NCBI GenBank assembly: GCA_023266575.1
Contig: JAHFPV010000012.1
Location: 1 to 64,000 of the forward strand
Direction of reading: 5' to 3'
Source: Sphingobium sp.
GTDB lineage: Bacteria; Pseudomonadota; Alphaproteobacteria; Sphingomonadales; Sphingomonadaceae
Length of the DNA: 64,000 nt
Shown here: positions 51,187-60,661 of the stretch, one piece after another
Numbering within the stretch: the first letter of the stretch is position 1
How the letters are laid out: every line of letters starts with the position of its first letter
Position numbers and translations under genes: made by a program
The notes under the pieces: model-generated
Database searches by the model: none
What the model was told of the DNA's origin: nothing
Seen by the model: the letters and a program-made list of their open reading frames with translations, nothing else

Positions 51187-52533
51187 ATGCTCAGCCTAGA
51201 AGAAGCCCAGTCGCGCGCGCAGGATCTGGTGAGCGCCGCGCGCAAGGCGGGAGCGGATGCAGCCGACGCCATTTACGCCTGTAATGCCTCGACCAACGTA
51301 TCGGTGCGGCTGGGCGCGCTGGAGGATGTCGAACGGTCCGAGGGCGAGGAAATCGGCCTGCGCGTGTTCATCGGCAACCGGTCGGCCAGCATTTCCGCGT
51401 CGGACATGAATCCCGCGACGCTCGGCACGCTGGTGGATCGTGCGGTAGCGATGGCGCGCGAGGCACCTGAAGATCCCTATGCGGGTCTGGCCCCGCAGGA
51501 CCGGCTGATGAAGAAGCGCCCGCCCGCGCTCGACCTGACCGACAGCGAGGAACCCGAACCCGCCGCGCTGCGCGAACGCGCTCTGGTGGCGGAGGAAGCG
51601 GCGCGGGCCGTGCCGGGGATCACCAATAGTGAAGGCGGCGGCGCGTCGAGCGGGCGCAGCCAGGTGGCGCTGGCGACCAGCCATGGCTTTGCCGGTGCCT
51701 ATGGCGCGACCAGCCATTCGACCTGGGCCAGCGTATTGGCGGGCAGCGGCGCGGACATGCAGCGCGACTATGCCAGCCATAATGTGCGCCATCTGGAGGA
51801 TCTGGACGATGCCGAGGCGATCGGCGTGCGGGCAGGCCAGCGCGCGGTGGCACGGCTGAACCCGGTCAAGGTCGATAGCGGCGTCATGCCGGTCATCTTC
51901 GACCCGCGTATCGGATCGAGCCTGCTGGGGCATCTGATCGGTGGCATGGTAGGCCCGGCGATTGCGCGGCGGTCGAGCTTTCTGCTCGAATCGCTGGGCG
52001 AGGCGCTGTTTGACGCTGGCGTGACGATCATTGACGATCCGCTGCTGGTACGTGGCCTTAGGTCGCGTCCGTTCGATGGCGAGGGGCTGCCGGTCGAGCG
52101 GCGGGCGCTGATCGACAGGGGCGTGCTGACTGGATGGCTGATGGACAGTGCGTCGGCGCGGCAATTGGGGCAGGAGCCGACCGGCCATGCCAGCCGGGGC
52201 GGCAGCGGCGCGCCGGGCGTCAGCATCACCAACGTCCATATGGAAGCGGGCAGCATATCGCCGGGCGACCTGATGGCCGATGTGAAGCGCGGCATCTATG
52301 TCACCGAACTGATCGGTATGGGCGTCAATGGCGTGACCGGCGATTATAGCCGGGGGGCGGCGGGCTTCCTGATCGAAAATGGCGCGGTGGCCCATGCGGT
52401 GTCTGAAATTACCATTGCCAGCAATCTAAAGGCGATGTTCAAATCGCTTGTCCCCGCCAACGACCTGCATTTCCGCTATGCGATGAACGTGCCGACGCTG
52501 CGCGTCGACGGGATGACCGTTGCCGGGGGCTGA
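51187..52533 (+). CDS. pmbA: TldD/PmbA family protein (PmbA/TldE)
   Basis: A 448-residue member of the TldD/TldE family. The E subunit signature is present (ISASDMNPATLGTLVDRAVAMAREA-like, HASRGGSGAPGVSITNVHMEAG in part, ENGAVAHAVSEITIASNL in part) without the HExxxH zinc site of TldD. TldD-TldE proteases mature or degrade unfolded peptides, including modified peptides such as microcins. The TldD partner is not in the window. Confidence 0.93.
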   Translation: MLSLEEAQSRAQDLVSAARKAGADAADAIYACNASTNVSVRLGALEDVERSEGEEIGLRVFIGNRSASISASDMNPATLGTLVDRAVAMAREAPEDPYAGLAPQDRLMKKRPPALDLTDSEEPEPAALRERALVAEEAARAVPGITNSEGGGASSGRSQVALATSHGFAGAYGATSHSTWASVLAGSGADMQRDYASHNVRHLEDLDDAEAIGVRAGQRAVARLNPVKVDSGVMPVIFDPRIGSSLLGHLIGGMVGPAIARRSSFLLESLGEALFDAGVTIIDDPLLVRGLRSRPFDGEGLPVERRALIDRGVLTGWLMDSASARQLGQEPTGHASRGGSGAPGVSITNVHMEAGSISPGDLMADVKRGIYVTELIGMGVNGVTGDYSRGAAGFLIENGAVAHAVSEITIASNLKAMFKSLVPANDLHFRYAMNVPTLRVDGMTVAGG

Positions 52534-53317
52534 ACTGGATCTGCGCGCGATTGTGGCGGCCGTGTCGGACGCGGCCGATCATGCGCTGACGCTATGGGCA
52601 GGTGGCGAGACGCGCGTGCGCCAGTGGGAAAAGGCGCCCGGCCACCCGGTGTGCGAGGCCGATCTGGATGTGGACGGCCTGCTGCGCGCATCGCTGGGCG
52701 CGATCGATCCGGGGGCGGGATGGCTGTCGGAGGAGACGGCGGATACCGTGCATCGGCTGGGCATGTCGCGGGTGTGGGTGGTCGATCCGATCGACGGCAC
52801 GCGCGATTATCTGCGCGGGCGACCCGGATGGGCGGTGTCGGTCGCTCTGGTGGAGGATGGCGCGGTGCGGCTGGGTATCCTCGCCGCGCCTGCCCGCAAC
52901 GAATATTGGATCGCGCAGGCCGGGCAGGGCGCGACGCGTAATGGGCGGGCTCTGCGTGCGGGGGCACGCGATGCTCTGGCGGGGGCGCGGGTGCCGGCCG
53001 AACAATTGCCGCGCATCGACCGTGATCTGGTAACGGTGGCAAAGCCCAACAGCATCGCCCTGCGCATGGCGATGGTGGCGGCGGACGAAGCCGATCTGGT
53101 CGCCACGGTGCGTTGGGGCAATGAGTGGGACATCGCCGCCGCCGCGATCATCTGTCAGGAGGCGGGCGCGATGGTGACCGATGCGCTGGGTGATCCGTTG
53201 CTGTTCAACCGGCCCCGACCGACCGCCTTTGGCCTGCTCTGCGCCGCGCCTGGCATCCATGCCGCCGCCACCGAGCGACTGGCCCCGCGCGCGCGGGAGA
53301 TATTGGGCGGGAATTAG
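52520..53317 (+). CDS. Inositol-monophosphatase family protein, CysQ-like
   Basis: A 265-residue Mg-dependent phosphatase. Metal ligands are in WLSEET, WVVDPIDGTRDYLRG and NEWDIAAAAII. The start is TTG at 52520, 14 bp inside pmbA; a later start is possible. Likely 3'(2'),5'-bisphosphate nucleotidase or inositol monophosphatase. Confidence 0.85.
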   Translation: MPGAELDLRAIVAAVSDAADHALTLWAGGETRVRQWEKAPGHPVCEADLDVDGLLRASLGAIDPGAGWLSEETADTVHRLGMSRVWVVDPIDGTRDYLRGRPGWAVSVALVEDGAVRLGILAAPARNEYWIAQAGQGATRNGRALRAGARDALAGARVPAEQLPRIDRDLVTVAKPNSIALRMAMVAADEADLVATVRWGNEWDIAAAAIICQEAGAMVTDALGDPLLFNRPRPTAFGLLCAAPGIHAAATERLAPRAREILGGN

Positions 53318-54030
53318 GTGCAGGCGCGGAGGGTGTCTGCGGGCAGGATTTGCGCCAGGCGATGGCGCACGACATCGGCCCAGATACGATAGCCCTGCGT
53401 GTTCATATGGACACCGTCCGGTTGATAATTGTCGCCAAGCTGGCCGTTCTTGAGCAGTGGTGACGTGATGTCGGCATAGAAACTGGCGGGCATATGCGGG
53501 ATCAGGTGCTGGACGGCGGCGTTGAACAGGCGCTGGTCGGGCAGGCTGGCGGCGCGACTGGGGCTGGGCTTCATCGACAGGATCAGCACCGGCAGATCGC
53601 CGAATTTCTGGCTGCGCAGATCGAGGAAGGCGGCTAGCTGGCGGATGACGGTGCGCACCGGGACGCCGGCGGCGATATCATTTTCCCCGGCATAGAGAAT
53701 GATCGCGCGGGGATGGCCATCGACCGGGTCGATATGGGCGAAGCGCGGCAGGATGTCTGCAAAAGTCGCGCTGTTGATGCCGCGATTATGGGCGATCCAC
53801 GGGGCCATGTCGCGATCAAGGCTGGTCCAGCGGTGGACCGAGCTGCTGCCCACGAACCAGAGGGTGCAGTTGCCCTGCCGGTTGGCAGCATCAGGTAAGA
53901 CCATATTGGCTTCGCGATAGCGTGCGACGAGCATCCAGCTGCCGACAATCAGGCCGAACACAGCCAGCGCCACCGCCAGCTTGGCCAGGGGCGATGCGTT
54001 GAGGCTGGTCAAGGGGCGCTTATCCGTCAT
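53314..54030 (-). CDS. SGNH/GDSL-family hydrolase, membrane-anchored
   Basis: A 238-residue protein with an N-terminal membrane helix (residues about 17-36). Block I is FVGSSSVHRW, the asparagine block is AGENDIAAG and the catalytic dyad is DGVHMNTQGY. An extracytoplasmic esterase/lipase or polysaccharide deacetylase. Convergent with and overlapping the upstream phosphatase gene by four bases. Confidence 0.85.
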   Translation of the reverse strand: MTDKRPLTSLNASPLAKLAVALAVFGLIVGSWMLVARYREANMVLPDAANRQGNCTLWFVGSSSVHRWTSLDRDMAPWIAHNRGINSATFADILPRFAHIDPVDGHPRAIILYAGENDIAAGVPVRTVIRQLAAFLDLRSQKFGDLPVLILSMKPSPSRAASLPDQRLFNAAVQHLIPHMPASFYADITSPLLKNGQLGDNYQPDGVHMNTQGYRIWADVVRHRLAQILPADTLRACT

Positions 54031-54167
54031 CCCGTCCAGTCTTAGCGCATTTACCGGCGCGGGAAACCCACCGTAAAGGACGCGGTAGCGCCTTGTTTAC
54101 CCTGATGGTTAACTGGAAGGCAGCAGTCCATGCGCTACCCCCATGATCGGGGACATGGGGTTATCAT

Positions 54168-55130
54168 GTGACGAAAAATCCGTCGGTGGACCTGCTCAAG
54201 GGTGCGCTGATCATATTGGTCATGGCCGGACATGCCATGGAACTGACGCAACAGCATCATCTGGCGCTGTGGGTCGGGGCGGGCTTTCGTATGCCGTTGA
54301 TGATCGGCATTTCGGGCTATCTGCTCAATGTCATGCGCACCCGGAACGACCCGCCGGAGCGGATGTTCGGCCGTTATGGCAGCCGGATGCTGCTGCCATG
54401 GGCTGTGGCGCTTTTGGTCTATATATTGGTCAGCGGCTGGTCGATCAGCTGGACGTTGCCGATTGAGCTGCTGCTGCGCCCGCCCTTCCACCTCTGGTAT
54501 GTCCCGGTGCTGTTCTTCCTGATCCTGGTGACGCGGCTGGTGCCTTTGTCGCCGCTCCTGTTGCTGGCAATCGGCACGCCGGTCAGTCTGGCGACCATGT
54601 ATAGTTTCGGGCTGAACCATGGCGTCATCGGCGTCAGCCTGTTGTCGCCCGATAGTCGCTTCCTGCGCTATCCGGTCTATTTCTTCTTCGGGATGCTGAT
54701 GGCGGAGCGGGGATTGCCGACCCGCTATCTGGGGGTGACGCTGCTGCTGGGCGCGCTGGGCATGGGGTGGTGGAGCGCGCTCTATGGTAGCGAAAACGGT
54801 CTGGCCTTCGTGCCAGCCCGGTTGCTGATGTGCCTGGGGCTGATCGCGCTGCTGCCGCAGCTGTCGGCGTTGCGCCTGTCTTTCGCGCCGCTGAACGCGG
54901 TCGGGCGGGACAGCCTGTTCTTCTATCTATGGCATCCGCTGGCGATGGCGGCGGTCATGTTGGCGGGGGTGGGTCCGCTTCCCACGTTGGCGCTGTCCAT
55001 CTTGCTGCTGGCGATCGCCAGCAGGTTGGCGGCGCGCAATGCGCTGGCCCAGCGACTGGTTGGAAGTGCGATGCCGTCGCGTCCGGCATCAGCGCCAATG
55101 GGGCAGGCACCGGTTCCGGCCAGCGCCTGA
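54168..55130 (+). CDS. Acyltransferase family 3 membrane protein
   Basis: A 320-residue polytopic protein with about ten membrane helices. The N-terminal DLLKGALIILVMAGHAMEL holds the catalytic histidine typical of acyltransferase-3 enzymes; HLWYVPVLFFLIL and FFYLWHPLAMAAV follow. GTG start at 54168. Likely O-acetylates a surface polysaccharide or a lipid head group. Divergent from the SGNH hydrolase, a combination suggesting acetylation and deacetylation of the same polymer. Confidence 0.85.
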   Translation: MTKNPSVDLLKGALIILVMAGHAMELTQQHHLALWVGAGFRMPLMIGISGYLLNVMRTRNDPPERMFGRYGSRMLLPWAVALLVYILVSGWSISWTLPIELLLRPPFHLWYVPVLFFLILVTRLVPLSPLLLLAIGTPVSLATMYSFGLNHGVIGVSLLSPDSRFLRYPVYFFFGMLMAERGLPTRYLGVTLLLGALGMGWWSALYGSENGLAFVPARLLMCLGLIALLPQLSALRLSFAPLNAVGRDSLFFYLWHPLAMAAVMLAGVGPLPTLALSILLLAIASRLAARNALAQRLVGSAMPSRPASAPMGQAPVPASA

Positions 55131-55134
55131 CCGG

Positions 55135-55674
55135 TCAGAGCTTGCCATATTTGGCTTCGAAGCCCGCAATGTCGCCAGCCGCGAGATATTTGGCCTGGTC
55201 GATCCACTGGTCGCGGACCGGGCGGCCCTTGAAATTGCCGAGTTTCGCGTCGATCGCGGCGAGGTCCGCGTCGGTCCAGGCGGCGATCTGGGTGAAGCGA
55301 GTGACGCCGAGGTCAATTAGCAATGTCTTGAGTTTTGGCCCCACGCCCTTCAGGCGGAGCAGGTCGTCCTCGCTTTCCGGTGCGGCCGTGACGGCGGGTG
55401 ACACAGGCACGGGTTCGGGTGCCGGTGTCGGGTCAACCGCGACGGGGGCGATTGGCGCGGTGACAGGGGCTACATGTTCGACCGGCACGACGACGGGGGC
55501 AGCGGGCACCGACTCCACAAAGGGGACAGGTGGGGTTTCGGCGGGCAGGGTTGGCGCGATGTCCTGCACAACGTCCCGCGCCTTGCCCCTGCCGGACAAC
55601 AGAAAGACGAGGCCGATGATGACCAGCAGCCCGATCAGCAGCCACAGGCCATAGTCCATGAAAAATTCCTGCAT
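55135..55674 (-). CDS. Membrane-anchored helix-hairpin-helix protein
   Basis: A 179-residue protein with a single N-terminal membrane helix (residues 7-27), a proline/valine-rich linker of about 60 residues and a C-terminal helix-hairpin-helix (LLRLKGVGPKLKTLLIDLGVTRFTQIAAW in part). HHH domains bind DNA or mediate contacts; the function is unknown. Convergent with the acyltransferase gene. Confidence 0.8.
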   Translation of the reverse strand: MQEFFMDYGLWLLIGLLVIIGLVFLLSGRGKARDVVQDIAPTLPAETPPVPFVESVPAAPVVVPVEHVAPVTAPIAPVAVDPTPAPEPVPVSPAVTAAPESEDDLLRLKGVGPKLKTLLIDLGVTRFTQIAAWTDADLAAIDAKLGNFKGRPVRDQWIDQAKYLAAGDIAGFEAKYGKL

Positions 55675-55739
55675 CGCGCGTCGCCTTTCGTGAATATGCC
55701 GTCGCTATTTAGGGTTGTGTCGCCCTGCTCGGCAAGGCT

Positions 55740-57017
55740 TCATGCCTGTTCGCGGGCGACTTCGCGCCAGCCAATGTCGCGGCGGCAGAAACCGGTGGGG
55801 AAGTCGATCGCATCAACCGCGGCATAGGCTGCCGCCTGCGCCGCGCCGACCGTGTCGCCGGTTGTTGTCACGTTGAGGACGCGGCCACCGCTGGCGACGA
55901 GCGTGCCGTCCTGATCGGCGGTTCCGGCATGGAACACCAGCGCGCCACCGGCCTGCGCCGCGTCGATGCCGCTGATAGCGCCACCCTTGTCCGGGGTGCC
56001 GGGATAGCCATTGGCGGCCATGACGATCGTGAGTGCGGTGCGATCGGCCAATGTGACCGGACCTTGGCTTGCCAGCGTTCCCTGCGCGACGCTGAGCAGC
56101 AGGTCGACCAGATCGCCGTCGAAGCGCATCATCAGCACCTGACATTCAGGGTCGCCGAAGCGGGCATTATATTCGATCAGCTTGGGCCCCTGATCGGTCA
56201 GCATCAGCCCGGCATAGAGAACGCCGGAATAGGGCATCCCTTCCGCCGCCATGGTGGCGACGGTCGGCTTGATGATCGTTTCGATGACCTGGGCTTCCAG
56301 CTCAGGAGTCAGCACGCGGGCCGGGCTGTAGGCGCCCATGCCGCCGGTGTTGGGCCCGGTATCGCCATCGCCGACACGCTTGTGATCCTGCGCCGATCCG
56401 AAGGGCAGGATGGCGGTGCCGTCGGTCAGCGCGAAGAAGCTGGCTTCCTCGCCGGTCATGAATTCTTCCAGCACCACTTCCTCGCCCGCCGCGCCGAACG
56501 CGCCGGAGAACATGGTGTCGAGAGCATCGAGCGCTTCATCGCGAGTTTCGGCGATGATCACGCCTTTGCCCGCGGCCAGCCCGTCGGCCTTGATCACCAC
56601 CGGCAGCGCGAAATCGTCAAGCGCGGCGATGGCACCATCCTTGGACGTGACGCGGACATAGGCGGCGGTCGGGATGTTGGCGCGCTGGCACAGATCCTTG
56701 GTGAAGCCCTTGGACCCTTCGAGCTGGGCGGCTTTCCTGTTGGGGCCGAATACCGGCACGCCCATGGTGCGCAGATTGTCGGCAAGGCCGTCGACCAGCG
56801 GCGCTTCCGGGCCAATGACGACCAGGCCGATCGAATGGCGGGTGCAGAAATCCAGCACCGCGCGATGATCGGTCGCAGCGAGGTCGACCAATGTCGCGTG
56901 CTGGGCTATGCCGGGGTTGCCCGGCGCGGCGTAGAGCGTATCGAGCCGGGGCGATTGCGCCAGCTTCCACGCCAGCGCATGTTCACGGCCACCGCCGCCA
57001 AGCAAAAGGATGTTCAT
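55740..57017 (-). CDS. purD: Phosphoribosylamine-glycine ligase PurD
   Basis: A 425-residue ATP-grasp enzyme of purine synthesis. It begins [19 protein letters not shown] and contains ATP-grasp motifs ([19 protein letters not shown], in part; [11 protein letters not shown]). Complete. Its start codon shares the palindrome CATG with the divergent xseA start, so the two genes are back to back with no intergenic DNA. Confidence 0.97.
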   Translation of the reverse strand: MNILLLGGGGREHALAWKLAQSPRLDTLYAAPGNPGIAQHATLVDLAATDHRAVLDFCTRHSIGLVVIGPEAPLVDGLADNLRTMGVPVFGPNRKAAQLEGSKGFTKDLCQRANIPTAAYVRVTSKDGAIAALDDFALPVVIKADGLAAGKGVIIAETRDEALDALDTMFSGAFGAAGEEVVLEEFMTGEEASFFALTDGTAILPFGSAQDHKRVGDGDTGPNTGGMGAYSPARVLTPELEAQVIETIIKPTVATMAAEGMPYSGVLYAGLMLTDQGPKLIEYNARFGDPECQVLMMRFDGDLVDLLLSVAQGTLASQGPVTLADRTALTIVMAANGYPGTPDKGGAISGIDAAQAGGALVFHAGTADQDGTLVASGGRVLNVTTTGDTVGAAQAAAYAAVDAIDFPTGFCRRDIGWREVAREQA

Positions 57018-58521
57018 GTCGCCCATGTCCCCGGATTTCGATACTTATGACAATTCGGGCCGCCTGTTAGCGGAGGAACGCGCGGGCGACAACGCGCCGC
57101 CGTTGTCGGTCAGCGAATTGTCGGGGATGCTCAAGCGCACGGTGGAGGATCGCTTCGGCCATGTCCGGCTGCGCGGCGAGATTTCCGGGTTCAAGCGGGC
57201 AGCGTCGGGGCATCTCTATCTGGCGCTGAAGGACGATAATGCGGTGCTGGACGGGGTGATGTGGAAGGGCGGGGCGCAGCGGCTGGCCTTTGCGCCGCAG
57301 GACGGGGTGGAGGTGATCGCCACCGGCAAGCTGACCACCTATCCCGGCCGGTCGAAATATCAGATCGTCATCGAGCGGATGGAACTGGCGGGCGAAGGCG
57401 CGCTGATGGCGCTGCTGGAGAAGCTGAAAGCCAAACTGGCGGGCGAGGGGCTGTTCGCCGCGGAGCGCAAGCGGCGTTTGCCCTTCCTGCCGCGCACCAT
57501 CGGCGTCGTGACGTCGCCCACGGGCGCTGTGATTCGCGATATCTTGCACCGGCTGGCGGATCGCTGCCCGACCGATGTGCTGGTCTGGCCGGTATTGGTG
57601 CAGGGGCAGGGGGCAGCCGAGCAGATTGCGCGGGCGGTGCGCGGGTTCAGCGCGATGGAAGCGGGCGGGCCGCTGCCCCGGCCCGATCTGGTGATCGTGG
57701 CGCGGGGCGGCGGGTCGATCGAGGATCTGTGGAGCTTCAACGAGGAAATCGTCGTGCGGGCAGTGGCCGACTGCACGATCCCGATCATATCGGCGGTCGG
57801 GCATGAGACCGATACGACGCTATGCGACTATGCCGCCGACATGCGCGCACCAACCCCAACGGCGGCGGCGGAAATGGCGGTGCCGGTGCGGGCGGAACTG
57901 CTGGCGGGCTTGAGCGAGATGGGCCTGCGCGCCGGGCGCGCGGTGCGGCGCGGGGCGGGGCAGGCGAGGGAAAGGCTGGAGATGCAGGCGCGGCTGATGC
58001 CGACGCCGGACATGCTGCTGGCCCCGCAGCGGCAGCGGCTCGACCAACTGTCCGATGCGCTGGGTAGCGGGTTGCGTCACCGAATCGCGGATGCGCGCGC
58101 GCAATTGGGGCAGGCTGGGGGGGCGTTGCGACCGGCGCTGCTCCAGCAATATCTTGCACGCGCGACCGAGCGGCTGGACCGGTTGCGGCCGCGCCCGGAC
58201 TATCTGGCGCGGGTCTATCGGGATCGGGCGACGGCGCTCGACCGGGTGTCGCGCCATTTCGCCTCGCTCGACCCCGACCTGCCGCTGGCGCGGGGCTATG
58301 CGCGGGTGATGGCGGGCGGGCGGCTGGTCCAGTCGGTCGCGGCGGCGCAGGCGGCGGGCGCGGTGACGCTGCATTTCCGGGACGGGACGGTTGACGCCGC
58401 CGTTGGGCAAGGCGGGGCATCGCTTGAGAAGCCCGGCCCAGCCGCTATATCTGCTTCACCACGCCCGGCACGCAAAGCGCGCGGCGCTGACGACGTGCCG
58501 CAGCAGGATCTGTTTTTGTGA
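57016..58521 (+). CDS. xseA: Exodeoxyribonuclease VII large subunit XseA
   Basis: A 501-residue nuclease subunit with the N-terminal OB fold ([26 protein letters not shown] in part) and the catalytic domain ([32 protein letters not shown] in part, [17 protein letters not shown]). I chose the ATG at 57016 because AAGGA lies five bases upstream; 57010 and 57025 are alternatives. Divergent from purD. Confidence 0.95.
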   Translation: MSPMSPDFDTYDNSGRLLAEERAGDNAPPLSVSELSGMLKRTVEDRFGHVRLRGEISGFKRAASGHLYLALKDDNAVLDGVMWKGGAQRLAFAPQDGVEVIATGKLTTYPGRSKYQIVIERMELAGEGALMALLEKLKAKLAGEGLFAAERKRRLPFLPRTIGVVTSPTGAVIRDILHRLADRCPTDVLVWPVLVQGQGAAEQIARAVRGFSAMEAGGPLPRPDLVIVARGGGSIEDLWSFNEEIVVRAVADCTIPIISAVGHETDTTLCDYAADMRAPTPTAAAEMAVPVRAELLAGLSEMGLRAGRAVRRGAGQARERLEMQARLMPTPDMLLAPQRQRLDQLSDALGSGLRHRIADARAQLGQAGGALRPALLQQYLARATERLDRLRPRPDYLARVYRDRATALDRVSRHFASLDPDLPLARGYARVMAGGRLVQSVAAAQAAGAVTLHFRDGTVDAAVGQGGASLEKPGPAAISASPRPARKARGADDVPQQDLFL

Positions 58522-58541
58522 AGCGCCAGAAAGGCTGACAA

Positions 58542-58754
58542 ATGTTGATGTCCAACAGCGACCGTGTCGCCCGGCTCCATTATATGGCCTATAGTTTCCG
58601 CGTATTGCAGGCGGGCGACCATGTGCTGTGCGCGGTGACGGGCCAGAAAATCGCGCTGGAGGATCTGCGCTACTGGAGCATCGCGCGGCAGGAACCCTAT
58701 GCCAATGCCGAAGCCGCCGCGCGGGCCGAGATCAAGGCGACCGGCGGGCGATGA
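58542..58754 (+). CDS. DUF2093 protein
   Basis: A 70-residue protein, ARLHYMAYSFRVLQAGDHVLCAVTG-type core followed by DLRYWSIARQEPY (in part). A short alphaproteobacterial family of unknown function, regularly found near xseA. It overlaps the next gene by four bases. Confidence 0.9.
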   Translation: MLMSNSDRVARLHYMAYSFRVLQAGDHVLCAVTGQKIALEDLRYWSIARQEPYANAEAAARAEIKATGGR

Positions 58755-59593
58755 GGCGCTGGGCCGCGGCGCTGCTGTTCGCGCTGGCCGAAACATCGAC
58801 GGCTGCCGCGCCCATGCAGACGCGGGCGGATTTCGCGATTGCCGAACCGGTGACGCAGGGCGGCGCTTTGCTGGGCACTGCGCCGACCGGGACGGTGGCG
58901 TTAACGCTGGATGGCAAGCTGGTCCCGGTCGATGCCGACGGCCGGTTCCTGATCGCCTTCGATCGCGATGCTGGGCCGACCGCGCAACTGGTCGCCCGGC
59001 TGGCCGATGGCCGCGCGGTGGAGCGCCCGATCGCCATTGCCCCCCGCGCTTGGCGGATCGAGCGGATCAATGCGCCGATGCGCCCGACCAAAAGCACCGA
59101 GGCGTTTCTGGCGCTGCGCAAGCCGGAATTGGAACAGATTGCCGCAGCGCGCACGTTGGTGACAGACGCCAAAGGCTGGCGACAGCGCTTCATCTGGCCG
59201 CGTATCGGTCGTCTGTCCGGCCTGTTCGGATCGCAGCGTGTCTATCAGGGGACAGCTGGTGCCTATCATGGCGGGGTCGATATTGCGGGCGCGACCGGTG
59301 CGCCGGTGGTGGCGCCGGCTGACGGGGTGGTGGTGCTGGCGGCGGCGGACAAGCCCTTCACGCTGGAGGGGCATTTGCTGATGATCGACCATGGCCACGG
59401 TCTGGGCAGCGCCTTCCTCCATCTGTCGCGGATCGACGTGAAGCCGGGCGATCATGTGGCGCAGGGGCAACGCATTGGTGCAGTCGGCGCGACCGGGCGC
59501 GCGACGGGGCCGCATCTCCACTGGGGGATGAAGTGGAATGACGCGCGGATCGACCCGCTGTTGCTTGCGGGACCGATGCCGAACGGGTTGTAA
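58751..59593 (+). CDS. M23 family metallopeptidase (LytM-like)
   Basis: A 280-residue secreted protein with a signal peptide (cleavage near STAAAP). The C-terminal M23 domain has the zinc ligands YHGGVDIA (HxxxD) and HLHWGMKW plus GATGRATGPHLH, so it is probably an active peptidoglycan endopeptidase. Coupled to the DUF2093 gene. Confidence 0.92.
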   Translation: MRRWAAALLFALAETSTAAAPMQTRADFAIAEPVTQGGALLGTAPTGTVALTLDGKLVPVDADGRFLIAFDRDAGPTAQLVARLADGRAVERPIAIAPRAWRIERINAPMRPTKSTEAFLALRKPELEQIAAARTLVTDAKGWRQRFIWPRIGRLSGLFGSQRVYQGTAGAYHGGVDIAGATGAPVVAPADGVVVLAAADKPFTLEGHLLMIDHGHGLGSAFLHLSRIDVKPGDHVAQGQRIGAVGATGRATGPHLHWGMKWNDARIDPLLLAGPMPNGL

Positions 59594-59603
59594 ACGGTGT
59601 TTG

Positions 59604-59627
59604 AAAATGCGCTAAAGGGCGCATTTT
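59604..59627 (+). terminator. Terminator after the M23 peptidase gene
   Basis: AAAATGCGC-N6-GCGCATTTT with trailing T-run just after the stop codon. Confidence 0.65.
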
Positions 59628-59630
59628 ATA

Positions 59631-59712
59631 GCCGCACCAGCCCTCTCCCCCACCCGGCCACCCATAGGCTACTGAAGTAGGGTAACCGGGTGAGGGAGAG
59701 GGCTGGTGCGGC
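59631..59712. repeat. 82-bp inverted repeat, 27-bp arms
   Basis: The arms (59631-59657 and 59686-59712) run from GCCGCACCAGCCCTCTCCC outward to the pairing CCGGGTG side and differ at one base. The 28-base centre contains no gene. This resembles dispersed MITE or REP-like elements that can be mobilised or act as terminators. Confidence 0.7.
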
Positions 59713-59723
59713 CAAGGTGAATA

Positions 59724-60293
59724 TCAACCGATCCGCTTCATCCGCACCGCGCGGCCACCATCGACCTTGCCCATGAAACTGCCCATGGCGGCGCGTTTCA
59801 GTTCGATCGTCTGGCCGACCTTGGGATCACGCGCGGTCATGGCTTCGGTCGTGATCCATTGCGCGCCGTCCTCCAGCCCGATCTGCCATTTGCCATAACC
59901 AAGGCTGCGGACCGATGCGATCACCGTCTGGATATGGGTGACGCCTTCCTGCTCTGGCGCTTCTTCCTTGTCATCGCCACCGCCCAGGAAGGGCAATTTG
60001 GGGAAGGAGAAGCCGAACAGGGTCTTGCGGGTCTTGTTCAGTTCGCCCTTGTCCAGCACGACGACTTCATCGCGTTGCGCCGCAGCATCCATCGCGCCGA
60101 CCTGCCGGTCGAAACAGGCGAGCCGCTCGGCATCGACGGGAATCGTGCGGCATTTCAAAAGGTCAGTGAAGATTTCCGGCCGGGGCTGCTGACGCTGCGG
60201 CGCGGCGGAGGATTGGGCCGCGATGCAGAGCGGGACCAGCAGAAACAGTGCGCGCAAGCCCGTCATAAATCGTCTCTCCATCGCGTCGGACAT
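59724..60293 (-). CDS. Exported protein of unknown function
   Basis: A 189-residue protein with a signal peptide (cleavage near QSSAAP). The motif LLKCRTIPVDAERLACFDRQV, with two cysteines, recurs in several proteobacterial exported families, but I cannot assign it. The C-terminal half is a beta-rich segment (GKWQIGLEDGAQWITTE). The alternative start at MTGLRALF is nine residues in. Confidence 0.7.
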   Translation of the reverse strand: MSDAMERRFMTGLRALFLLVPLCIAAQSSAAPQRQQPRPEIFTDLLKCRTIPVDAERLACFDRQVGAMDAAAQRDEVVVLDKGELNKTRKTLFGFSFPKLPFLGGGDDKEEAPEQEGVTHIQTVIASVRSLGYGKWQIGLEDGAQWITTEAMTARDPKVGQTIELKRAAMGSFMGKVDGGRAVRMKRIG

Positions 60294-60661
60294 AGTATTC
60301 CCTTACCATGCACCCGCCAGAGGCAAGGTCAATATGTGGCCGCTGGCCGCATCAGAACGCCCGTGATGTCACAATAGGCCTGCCTTGCTGCATCGCACGA
60401 AATGATTGCTGCATCCTGTTGTATCCCCGTGCAATAATATTGCTAATCACCTGTAAAACAGTCATGCCACGTTCATGTTGCAATAATGATACAGGGGCAT
60501 CCAAAAGCGGTGAATGCCCTTTTCCACGGCTTTACAGCGCCCTTAACCCCGCGCAGTTTCCCGCCATCCATATGGGGGGATCGCTGTCGGGCACCATGTC
60601 CCCCCATAGGTAAACATTAGTGGCAGGCCATCTGCCAGCCTCCAGAGCAAGGGACTGGACC
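60294..60661. other. Regulatory region before the TonB-dependent receptor
   Basis: No gene is seen. The AT-richer stretch has a 13-bp palindrome GCAATA-A-TATTGC (60431-60443), a related TTGCAATAAT half-site near 60478, and the 10-bp arms TATGGGGGGA/TCCCCCCATA (60571-60608) flanking an 18-base loop close to the receptor start. These suggest a repressor or activator site and a leader hairpin. Confidence 0.6.
60571..60608. repeat. Inverted repeat in the leader of the receptor gene
   Basis: Perfect 10-bp arms with an 18-base loop, ending 53 bp before the chosen GTG start. Could be a leader RNA hairpin or an operator. Confidence 0.5.
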
